Shown here piece by piece: positions 16,858 through 23,787 of a DNA stretch of 23,787 nucleotides. The stretch is from Thecamonas trahens ATCC 50062 (Eukaryota > Apusozoa > Apusomonadida > Apusomonadidae): assembly GCF_000142905.1 (NCBI RefSeq), contig NW_013657676.1, positions 316,505-340,291 on the forward strand. The letters run 5' to 3'. The notes under the pieces were generated by a model. That model saw nothing but the letters and a program-made list of their open reading frames with translations. It did not search any database and had not been told where the DNA came from. The position numbers and the translations under genes are program-made. Within the stretch, counting starts at the first letter, position 1. Every line of letters starts with the position of its first letter.

Positions 16858-17931
16858 TCACGAGAGGTAGTTGGCGAGCCAGTTGAAGCCTGCGCCGTAG
16901 CCCTGGCGCATCTTGACCGAGCACATGAAAACCTCGATGGGTCGGACGCCGCCGAGGTCCCCGCCGTCCTGGCCCGTGGTCAGCCCAGAGAGGCCGAGCT
17001 GGAAGCGCAGCTCTTCGTCGGAGACGGCCTCCGGGATGTCGACCTTGTTGCCCAGGATGAGGAACGGCACGTCGGCCAGCTCGTCCGAGCCGAGCAGCGA
17101 CTGCAGCTCGGTGGCCGACTCCTCGAACCGCCACGCGGCCGAGGCGTCGACAAGAAAGACCACGGCGTCGACGGTGGTAAAGTAGTCCTGCCACACCCGC
17201 CGGGCCTGCGTGTGCCCGCCCAGGTCAAACGTGCGGAACTTGATGTTGCCAATGTTGAGCTCCTCCATGGTCGGGTGGATCGTCGGCTGGTGGATCGCCA
17301 TGCGGTCGTCCTTGAGCATGTGCAACAGCGTCGTCTTGCCGGCATTGTCCAGGCCCAGGAACAGAATCTTGGCGCTCTTCTGGTACAGCCCTACTCACCC
17401 CCCACACCCACCAACCCCACCGACAGCCGTATGCCCCATCCCGTACCCGTCACACACGCCCCAGCCCTCGTTCTCTGTCAGTCGTCGTCCTGCAGAATTT
17501 TCGGCAAGCTTTGCCCCTCCGCCCGCTGCCACCTCCAAGCCCACCCGGTCGCCGCCCTGCCACGCCGCACGCCCTACCCGCCCTGCTCCACGCCCAGGCT
17601 TGAAACCACCTCCGCTTCCCCTCCCTGAACGAGACCCTTGGTCTTCTGCATGTGCCACTCTTCCCTGCCTGTCTTTTCAGAGCACGCATGCGTAGGGAGA
17701 GCGGAACGGGGAAGGGGGGGGGAGGAGGGGGGGGGTGAACCAGGAAAGGAGGAGAGCCCATCTTCGTCATTGGCGACGTGGTGGAACACTCGGCAAAAGG
17801 GGGGAGGCAAGGGGAGGGGGGGAAGGGAGGGGAGGGAGGGGGGGGGGGGGGAACAAACTCCTCCCACACCATAGCAATTACGTACCCAGGAAGGACAGCG
17901 CCCCGTACACCCAATCCATTACAAAGGCCAT
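16858..17931 (-). CDS. SAR1: SAR1 small GTPase (COPII vesicle budding)
   Basis: The two exons, 17931-17886 and 17390-16858, give 192 residues, essentially the plant and animal SAR1 length. Exon 1 encodes [16 protein letters not shown], the bulky amphipathic N-terminal helix that inserts into the endoplasmic reticulum membrane. There is no Gly2 myristoylation site, unlike ARF. The splice restores [20 protein letters not shown]. Nucleotide motifs are intact: GLDNAGKT (P-loop), the switch I Thr in PTIHPT, DLGGH (switch II), GNKVD, and the SAR1-type ending [19 protein letters not shown]. Activation by Sec12 recruits Sec23/24 to start COPII coat assembly; this is family knowledge. The exon 1 ATG at 17931 is the only one that gives the family N-terminus. 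Starting at the Met in HMLKDDR would lose the P-loop. The gene diverges from the ankyrin/coiled-coil gene across 216 bp. Confidence 0.96.
17391..17885 (-). other. SAR1 intron 1 (495 nt)
   Basis: The donor is GTACGT and the acceptor is GAGTAG, phase 1, interrupting a Gly codon. It is ten times longer than the desaturase intron. Its 5' part is C-rich on the sense strand (G tracts at 17799-17851 and 17708-17735 in + coordinates). The last 40 bases before the acceptor are G-rich, so there is no ordinary pyrimidine tract. No inner exon is needed, since the flanking protein is continuous with the family. I see no clear tRNA or snoRNA inside. Confidence 0.9.
17708..17851 (-). repeat. Poly-C/poly-G low-complexity tracts in SAR1 intron 1
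   Basis: There are two blocks of C runs on the sense strand, 17735-17708 and 17851-17799, separated by a short mixed stretch. The runs include one of about 14 consecutive C. The G strand has many GGG or longer runs and could form quadruplex structures. Confidence 0.8.
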
Positions 17932-18147
17932 GGTCTGTCTGTCTGTGTACCACGAGTGGTGTGCTCGAACTGGACCTCACCAAGCCGTCAGAGTTCTGCC
18001 ACTGTCAGTCTCCGCCATTCTCCTCAGCCCATTCGTTCCCAATCGCACCAAACGTCCCCCAAACGCCCTAAACCCGCTGCTCCCCCCCCCCTCCCCCCTC
18101 CTCCACACACACACATCACACACTACCTCCAACACCCCACGCCCAGG
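17932..18147. promoter_or_regulatory. Divergent promoter region between SAR1 and the ankyrin/coiled-coil gene
   Basis: This 216-bp gap carries a TCTG-type short repeat next to the SAR1 start (17935-17946). On the right side it has a C-rich tract (18081-18104) followed by a CA repeat (18104-18114), 34-67 nt before the ATG at 18148. The open frame through this region has no ATG and is low-complexity. No further gene is supported. Confidence 0.45.
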
Positions 18148-21027
18148 ATGAGCGGCAAGCATCGCAGGCGGAAGCGGAAGCACAAGAAGGCCAGTGAGCG
18201 CAGTGGGGATGGCAAAGAGCAGGTTGGACAGTCGCCTGCGCGGGCTTCCGGTACGGCGTCGCCAGCTCGAGGCGCAGCGGCCGTTGTTGACGAAATGGGC
18301 CCGCTCCATGCGGCAGCTGTCCGCAACGACGCCGAGCTGCTGACTACGCTGCTACGGGCGGGTACTGCCGGTGATGTTGATGCCGTTGACTCGGTCGGCT
18401 GGTCACCGCTCAACTATGCGGCATGGTACGGTGCGTCGGACGCGCTGCGCATCCTGCTAAAGGAAGGCGCCTCGCCGAGCGTGGCCGACGACGAGGGCCT
18501 CACTCCGCTGCACTGCGCCTCGCACGAGGGCCACTACGAGGCAGCCGCTGCCCTGCTTCGTGTTCCGGCAGTCGCGCGCAATGTTGACGTGCCTTCCGTC
18601 GACGGCACCACTCCGCTACACTACGCCTGCTCCCAGGGCCATACCGCAGTGGCTCGCCTCCTTCTTCGTGCAGGCGCCTCGCTCAAGACCCACTCGGAGA
18701 ACGGCGGGACGGCGCTCTACTTTGCTGCTTTCCAGGGCCACGATGCTCTAGTCCACATGCTACTCGATGAGTATCCGCAAGCGGCGCGGGCGTCCATCAA
18801 CGTGCCAAACGCCAAGGGCGTCGTCGCCCTTCACGGCGCCGCCTTTAACGGCCACCGAGACGTCGTCGCTGCTCTCCTGGCCGCAGGCGCCGACCCCAAC
18901 ATCAAGACTGCAACCGCACATACCGCCCTCTTCTATGCCATCACCCAGGGCCACGAGCAAGTTGTCGCCCTCCTCGCTCCGGTCACCTCGGGCGACGACT
19001 CGCCTGTCGTCACCCAGTACCTCGCCACCCGCAACGCCGCAGATGGCCCGGATCCGGACGCAACCTCGCCATCGCGCCGGCGCAAAAAGCACCGCAAGCG
19101 CTCGGCTCGCCGCAACAAGGACTCACCGTACGCGCCGCCACCCGAGCCGCCGACCGCACCGGTCCCGGCATCAGGCCCGGCGCCAACACCCAGCCATCGC
19201 ACTCCACGCAACAAGCCGCGCCCGGCGTCGGCCGCTGGGTCAGAGCCGGCTCAACCGGCGCCCACTACTTTGTCGTCCCCGCCGCCGGCCTCGCCAGCCC
19301 TCACATCGGCCACACACACGCCGAGTCATCCGCCGGCCTCGGTCGTCCTTGACATGCGCAAAGCAAGCAGCCGGCGAAACACGCCAAGCTCGGCGCGAAA
19401 GAATCCGGAAGTTGCTCCTCCGCGGGAAGCACGCAAGGCCTCGCGCCCGCCGGCCTCGCCGGTCACCCCGCAGCGGCAGACCGGCGCGGCCTCGCCGTCG
19501 TCAGGGGTCGGCACCCCCGGCCTCGGCATCGTGCCGGACATGGGCGAGACGTCCAAGCGCATGGCCTTTATGTGCGCCTCACTCAAGAAGCGCGCTCGCG
19601 AAGAGGTCCAGCGCCGTGAGCGCATGGAACAGGCCCGCCGCAGGCAAGAGGCTGCTCTCGCCCAGGCCGCTGCCCAGGCCAAGTCGTCCAAGACCGCCAT
19701 GCTCCGCCACCAGGCCGCCGCCTACGAGCGCGAGCTTGCCAAGGCCCGTGAGGAGGAAGAACGACTTCGGGTCGAGCGCGAGCGCGCCCGCAAAGAGCTC
19801 CTCGCAGCCGAGGCCGCCGCTGAGGCTGAGCGTGAGGCCAAGCGCCGGGCCCGCGAGAAGCAACACGCCGAGCGGCTGGCTCAGGAGCGCGCCGCCCGTG
19901 AAGCCCGCGAGGCTCAGATTGCCGCCGACAAGGAGGCATTTTACCAGGCGAGACTCGCCGAGCTCAAAGAGGGCATCGAGGCCTCAGACCGCAATGTGTT
20001 CCAGGCCCGCGAGGCCCGGCGGACCGCGGCGCTCCAGGCCAAGAACCGCGAGGCCAAGAAGAAGGAGCTCGTCGACGAGCACCGTCGCCGGCGCGAAGCT
20101 GCGCACGCCGCAAAGCTGGCCGAGTTTGAGGCCCGTGAGGCCGAACGCGAGGCCGCGTACCAGGCCCACAAGCGTAAGCAGGCCGCCGAGGCTCGCCGCG
20201 CCGCCAACGAGCTCAACACACAAATCTCCCGAGTCCGCTCGCGGTACGACGAGCAGGAGCACCAGCGCCGGGAGGCTGCCAAGCGCCGCGACGAAGAGCG
20301 CGCCGAAGCTGCGCGCATCAAGCGCCAGCAGCAGATCGACGCCCGCCGCGCCAAGCTTCGCGAAGCTCACCGGATCGAGGAGGAGCGCGCGGCTGCTGCA
20401 GCCGCAGAGCGGGCCCGCCAGGCTGAAATCGACAGACTTTACAAGATCTCGCTTGTCGACGCCTACGAGGAGCGGGTCGGCCGCATCGAAGCCATCCAGG
20501 CCAAGCGTGCCAAGCTCCTTGCCGCCTACCGCGCCGACGAAGACGCATTCCACAAGCGCCGCCGCGAACTCATCGAGGACATGGAGACACGCCACGAGTT
20601 CTCGCTTGCAGACATGGAGGCTGCCATCGACGAGCTCGACGGCCACATGCAGGCCCAGCTCGCCGCCCGCAAGGCCGAGTTTGACCGCCTGCAGGCCGAG
20701 GCTGCCAACGCTGCCGCCGAGCACTCGCATGCCGCCGCCTCACGCACCGAGCGTCTTGCGCACCTCAAATCACTGCAGGGCAAGACACTGACCAACATTC
20801 GCGCCTCGAACAGCTCGCTCACCAAGGCCGGCTCGCCCGATCAGGCTCAGCCGGTGTCCCCGGTCTCTGTCTCACGCCCGGCGCCGCAGCCGTCCCCCGC
20901 CCTAGCCCCTGCCCCGGCTCCTGCCAACGCTGGCGCCGCCGACGGCGGCGACGATGCCAACGAGAACGGCAAGAAGAAGAAGAAGCGCAAGAAGCGCAAG
21001 AAGCACAAGAACAACAGCCAGTTCTGA
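18148..21027 (+). CDS. Ankyrin-repeat protein with long charged coiled-coil/ER-rich helix
   Basis: The protein has 959 residues. A very basic head (RRRKRKHKK, residues 6-14) is followed by seven ankyrin repeats at about 48-280, for example GTTPLHYACSQGHTAVARLL near 153-172. A Pro/Ser/Thr-rich disordered linker with a second basic cluster (RRRKKHRKRSARR, 310-322) fills about 285-465. A continuous Arg/Glu/Ala/Lys-rich helix runs from about 470 to 890, and a lysine-rich tail closes with KKKKKRKKRKKHKNNSQF. The helix could be a coiled coil or a single stable alpha helix. The three basic clusters resemble nuclear or nucleolar targeting signals. Long Arg/Glu coiled coils also occur in flagellar and cytoskeletal proteins, so location is open. 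The start at 18148 is the first ATG; upstream is C-rich leader. The gene is convergent with NOP9 across only 19 bp. No specific orthologue recognised. Confidence 0.87.
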   Translation: MSGKHRRRKRKHKKASERSGDGKEQVGQSPARASGTASPARGAAAVVDEMGPLHAAAVRNDAELLTTLLRAGTAGDVDAVDSVGWSPLNYAAWYGASDALRILLKEGASPSVADDEGLTPLHCASHEGHYEAAAALLRVPAVARNVDVPSVDGTTPLHYACSQGHTAVARLLLRAGASLKTHSENGGTALYFAAFQGHDALVHMLLDEYPQAARASINVPNAKGVVALHGAAFNGHRDVVAALLAAGADPNIKTATAHTALFYAITQGHEQVVALLAPVTSGDDSPVVTQYLATRNAADGPDPDATSPSRRRKKHRKRSARRNKDSPYAPPPEPPTAPVPASGPAPTPSHRTPRNKPRPASAAGSEPAQPAPTTLSSPPPASPALTSATHTPSHPPASVVLDMRKASSRRNTPSSARKNPEVAPPREARKASRPPASPVTPQRQTGAASPSSGVGTPGLGIVPDMGETSKRMAFMCASLKKRAREEVQRRERMEQARRRQEAALAQAAAQAKSSKTAMLRHQAAAYERELAKAREEEERLRVERERARKELLAAEAAAEAEREAKRRAREKQHAERLAQERAAREAREAQIAADKEAFYQARLAELKEGIEASDRNVFQAREARRTAALQAKNREAKKKELVDEHRRRREAAHAAKLAEFEAREAEREAAYQAHKRKQAAEARRAANELNTQISRVRSRYDEQEHQRREAAKRRDEERAEAARIKRQQQIDARRAKLREAHRIEEERAAAAAAERARQAEIDRLYKISLVDAYEERVGRIEAIQAKRAKLLAAYRADEDAFHKRRRELIEDMETRHEFSLADMEAAIDELDGHMQAQLAARKAEFDRLQAEAANAAAEHSHAAASRTERLAHLKSLQGKTLTNIRASNSSLTKAGSPDQAQPVSPVSVSRPAPQPSPALAPAPAPANAGAADGGDDANENGKKKKKRKKRKKHKNNSQF

Positions 21028-21046
21028 GCAGACGAAGCGTCGGCCT

Positions 21047-23420
21047 TTACTTGCGCTTCGAGCGCTTCTGCTTCTTTCGGGTGAGATACTCATCAAGCGA
21101 GACGCCGTTGTTGGTCTTGCGCTTGCGCTTGCGCGGCTCGGCGCTGCCGGCGGCATACGGCTTGGGCACGTACGACGAGGTGCCGCGTGCGCCCTTGCTG
21201 CTACCAGCGGCCTCGCGTGCGCGCTGCTGGACAGCCCAGTCCTCAGGCCGGGTCTTGAACAGCCGGATGGCGGCGGTCCGCAAAATGAACTTGCCAAAGT
21301 ACGACGACGAGAGGGAAACCTCGTGGTCAGCGAGCCCGCGGGCCATCAGCTCCTTGACCCGCATGCCGACCGACTTGTAAACGGTGTCGAGGACGCGCGA
21401 GCCGTACTTGTCCTGGGCCAGAGTCACCCACGATTCCTTGAACTTTTGCGCGAGCTTGCCCTTGAGGTGGCGCGGGACGGCATCCGAGGTGCAGAACGCG
21501 TCCACGATGTGCGAGCCGGCCGCCGAGCACGCCAGCGCCACCACAAACGAGGTCGGGAGCGAGAGAAAGTCGTTTGCCACCGGGCACTCGGCATCCTTGC
21601 CGCCGATGCCACGCCACCGCATCAGCGCCTGCACCATCCGCGAGCCGAGATAGTGCACCCGCGGCGAGGCGAGCGTCGCCTCACGAGTCACGCCCTGGTC
21701 CACCGCCAGCCACGCCACCCACGACACGTGGTCGGCCTCGGGCACGCCCTCGTTGAACCGTGCACCCCAGGCAGCAAAGGCCTCGAGCACCTCAGTCTTG
21801 ATTCCGTCGCTCACGGCGCCGGCGCTGCCGTCGACCCGCGCAATCATGTCAAGGAGGGCGACCACAACGCCGCCGCGGGTGTCCAGCAGTGAGACGACCT
21901 GCGGTGCGAGCTTGCTCGCCAGCGCCGAGCTAATGGCGCCCTCGGACGGCCCGACTGCCTCCAGCAGCGACTGGACCACAAAGTTGCCCGTCGGTGACGT
22001 CACTGCCTCGGCGAGCATCGACTGCAGCGCATCGTCCCAGAGCAGCTCCCGGATCTCGCGCGAGCCGGCCTTGAGCACCGCCTGCATCAAGTGCGAGCCA
22101 ACAGGGTGCTGCACAAGCCCCGGCACGTGCTTGGCACGTGCCGCCGCCGCCGCCTCGGCATCCATTCCGCCTGCCTTGTACAGCAGAATCTTCTTGACAA
22201 TCTTGTCGCCCTCCTTCTTGGACTTGCTGTACTGCGCCTCCACAAGGTACTGCAGCATCGGTGAGCCGTATGTGTCCACGGCAAGGTTGGCAAGCTGGAA
22301 CGGCGCGTCGTCAGGCGTGAGCGCCTTGACAACCTTAGACACCAGCTTACGCGCCTCGTCCGATGCCCCGTCCGCCGAGCACAGCTCCACCACCGTGCGC
22401 ACCACGTGCGAACCCGACGCGTCCCGCACAACCTCGCCCATCCGCGCCGCCCACTCGTCCACCATCCCCGCCACAAGCACAAGCATCGACGTCGACGCCT
22501 TCTCCTCGCGCATCAGAGGCGCCGCCGTCCCAGGATCAGGATCCGAGCTCGAGCCAGAGTCAGAGCCAGAGCCGGTGCTCGAGCCAGAGCCAGAGCCAGA
22601 GCCAGAACCAGAGCCAGAGCCAGAGCCAGAGCCCGACCGGCGCTTGCGCGGGCCGCGGACATCTGACTGCCATTGTGCATACAGGTCCTGGATGGAAGCA
22701 CCGAACGCGTCGCCCGACGGATGGACCTTGCGCATCATAAACTCGAGCACGTGCGACGCACGTGGATCCTTGACCAGAGGCGCGGTGTGTCCACGAATGT
22801 AGGCCATGATCGAGACTACCACCCACGCCGGCGCCACGCCCAGAATGGTCTCCAGATCCCGACAAGCAAGAGCGTCACACATGATCGACTTGGGATTCTT
22901 CCGCACCGTCCGCATCACCTGAGCAAGCATCAGCCTCCGTTCTGTACCCCGCATACCATCCGACCCCCCTTCCGTGAGTCGTTACGCTCCTTCATCCTTC
23001 CCTCCCTGCCCTCCACTACCCTCTGTTCCCCCCCCCTCCTTGGCCCTCCTCCCCCAAAAGATGGATGCGGAAAGGATGGCGAGTGCCATCCATGGCGGTC
23101 AGAGCCAGCAACGTACGGGTGGGGTTGTTCTCAAAGAACGAGCCGTCCTGGGCGACCTTGGCCATGTACGCAAGGTACTCGCGAGTGTCTGGGTCAATAC
23201 GCCTCCGGACTCTCTCGCTGCTTGCTGCATTGGCCTCAGAGTCCGAGCTAGACGTGCTGGTCGAAGACGAGCTGCTAGCCAACGACGACGACGACACCGC
23301 AGACGACGACGATGACGATGATGATGCCGCCACTTCCGGCTTGTTCACCGGCTCGGTATCCACAACGATCGACGCAGACGATGCAGACGATGCACCCGTC
23401 GAGCTTGAAGCCTTTGCCTC

Positions 23421-23465
<45 letters not shown>

Positions 23466-23483
23466 CGACGACGACGAAGACAT
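21047..23483 (-). CDS. NOP9: NOP9-like pumilio-repeat protein (small-subunit rRNA processing)
   Basis: The two exons, 23483-23117 and 22941-21047, give 753 residues. Exon 1 begins with Met and 20 serines, continues Ser-rich, and ends with RRRIDPDTREYLAYMAKVAQ, the NOP9 N-terminal helix. The splice adds QRRLMLAQVMRTVRKNP. About ten PUM-like repeats follow, with cores such as DPRASHVLEFMM, ASGSHVVRTVVEL, TYGSPMLQYLVEA, PVGSHLMQAVLKA, PTGNFVVQSLLEA, AAGSHIVDAF and DKYGSRVLDTVYKS. A (Ser-Gly)n acidic insert sits at about 225-256 and a basic nuclear/nucleolar tail ends RKKQKRSKRK. In yeast Nop9 binds the 18S/ITS1 junction and holds back the Nob1 nuclease; this is family knowledge. The protein is longer than human or yeast NOP9 (about 640-670) mainly from the Ser-rich head. 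A start at 22954 would miss exon 1 and read intron as protein. Confidence 0.88.
22551..22632. repeat. CCAGAG-type hexanucleotide repeat encoding Ser-Gly in NOP9
   Basis: Tandem GAGCCA/CCAGAG units with a few substitutions encode the alternating Ser-Gly insert of NOP9 on the minus strand. The length stays in frame because the unit is six bases. Confidence 0.9.
22942..23116 (-). other. NOP9 intron 1 (175 nt)
   Basis: The donor is GTACGT and the acceptor is GTACAG, phase 1, so the junction codon becomes CAA (Gln). Branch-like CGTAACGACTCAC lies about 35-50 nt before the acceptor. The interior has a run of nine G on the sense strand and no pyrimidine tract. Support comes from the donor shared with the other two introns and from frame and family continuity on both sides. 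Confidence 0.82.
23282..23332. repeat. GAC/GAT trinucleotide repeat encoding serines in NOP9 exon 1
   Basis: Interrupted GAC/GAT units read as TCG/TCA/TCT serine codons on the minus strand, forming the second Ser-rich block of NOP9. On the + strand it would read poly-Asp, which is not a gene. Confidence 0.85.
23422..23477. repeat. GAC trinucleotide repeat encoding the poly-Ser head of NOP9
   Basis: About 18 GAC units with one GAT encode the run of serines directly after the NOP9 start codon at 23483. Confidence 0.9.
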
Positions 23484-23533
23484 GGTTGGTGTCGGAGAGG
23501 AGAAGTGGCAAACTGGCTAGTCGTCCACCACCA

Positions 23534-23598
<65 letters not shown>

Positions 23599-23646
23599 TA
23601 GCCAGCCAGCCAGGACGCCACTCATCTTGACACCGTTCTTTGTAAC
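23484..23646. promoter_or_regulatory. Divergent intergenic region between NOP9 and the right-end reading frame
   Basis: These 163 bp are half filled by the CCAG array. The NOP9 side has a short CT-rich leader on the minus strand (CTTCTCCTCTCC) about 13-25 nt before the ATG. No clear promoter motif was recognised. Confidence 0.4.
23534..23613. repeat. CCAG tetranucleotide microsatellite array
   Basis: About 20 copies of CCAG run with a single C-to-T change in the unit near 23599. It is not a CRISPR array, since there are no spacers. The same unit occurs in the SCO1/desaturase divergent gap. Confidence 0.95.
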
Positions 23647-23787
23647 ATGGCTGCAGAGTCTGGTGCGTCTGTTGTGCGCTCGGTGCGGGTAGCCACCGAG
23701 GCGGCGGTCATGTGCTTGGCAGCTGCAGGGGGCATGGTGCTGTCGGCGGACGAGGTACTCCTTGGGCGAGCTCGCGGGCAAGGGACT
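23647..23787 (+). CDS. Possible 5' end of an unidentified gene, cut by the window edge
   Basis: An ATG at 23647 opens a frame that stays open for 47 codons to the last base. The peptide starts MAAESGASVVRSVRVATEAA and has a hydrophobic stretch (AAVMCLAAAGGMVL), which might be a first membrane span or a buried helix. Its position opposite NOP9 across a short divergent gap fits a real gene start. Length alone proves little in GC-rich DNA, and no family was recognised. An intron could also lie just outside the window. Confidence 0.35.
   Translation, partial: MAAESGASVVRSVRVATEAAVMCLAAAGGMVLSADEVLLGRARGQGT

Noticed and set aside
17670-17780. Possible C/D snoRNA in the SAR1 intron (ATGACGA and CTGA boxes about 90 nt apart)
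   Set aside because: Box C has a mismatch and I found no convincing terminal stem or guide match.
17956-18147. In-frame extension upstream of the ankyrin/coiled-coil ATG
   Set aside because: Starts on GTG, lies in the divergent promoter, and is Pro/His/Thr low-complexity.
18767-20791. 674-codon + strand frame inside the ankyrin/coiled-coil gene
   Set aside because: Out-of-frame reading of the repeat-rich helix region, dominated by Arg/Pro/Ser; the other frame gives clean ankyrin repeats.
23065-23520. Poly-Asp open frame on the + strand
   Set aside because: Reverse complement of the poly-Ser NOP9 exon 1; the minus strand alone has the NOP9 N-terminal helix and a good splice donor.
23534-23613. 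CCAG array considered as a CRISPR array
   Set aside because: Four-base units without spacers, in a eukaryotic genome; a plain microsatellite.
1-23787. tRNA or rRNA genes
   Set aside because: Read the non-coding gaps on both strands for A/B-box pairs or rRNA-like conserved stretches and saw none convincing; a tRNAscan-SE and Rfam run would settle it.

Overview
The window is nuclear DNA from a GC-rich, very gene-dense, intron-poor eukaryotic microbe. The evidence is a set of purely eukaryotic proteins (a PIEZO channel, SAR1, NOP9, a WDR6-like tRNA methylation subunit, mitochondrial SCO1), three GT-AG introns, a mitochondrial presequence, and no bacterial operon or ribosome-binding-site layout. 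A free-living heterotrophic flagellate, perhaps an apusomonad such as Thecamonas, would fit. That placement is an impression from protein style and composition and was not tested.

Layout, left to right: WDR6/RTT10-like WD40 protein (+, 132-3622, one reading-frame break); SCO1 copper chaperone (-, 3594-4448, its coding 3' end overlapping WDR6); delta-9 fatty acyl-CoA desaturase fused to cytochrome b5 (+, 4770-6055, one 50-nt intron); ankyrin-repeat protein (-, 6117-7616); PIEZO mechanosensitive channel (-, 7636-15497, about 2,620 aa, one frame break); small coiled-coil protein (-, 15901-16584); SAR1 GTPase (-, 16858-17931, two exons, 495-nt intron); ankyrin plus long coiled-coil protein (+, 18148-21027); NOP9 pumilio-like ribosome biogenesis factor (-, 21047-23483, two exons); and the 5' end of an unidentified + strand reading frame running off the window (23647 onward).

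The genes do not form one pathway. They are mostly housekeeping genes: tRNA modification, cytochrome oxidase assembly, lipid desaturation, COPII budding and rRNA processing. The exceptions are the mechanosensor and the ankyrin/coiled-coil proteins. Spacing is extreme: one convergent pair overlaps by 29 coding bases, another is separated by 19 bp, and the ankyrin gene starts 19 bp after the PIEZO stop. Three divergent gaps act as shared promoter regions, and they carry C-rich or simple-repeat tracts.

The most interesting items are two cysteine-rich modules (EGF-like and PSI-like) inside the PIEZO blade region, the possible in-frame splice joining PIEZO to the downstream ankyrin protein, the shared GTACGY phase-1 donor of all three recognisable introns, and C-rich sense-strand tracts upstream of most start codons.
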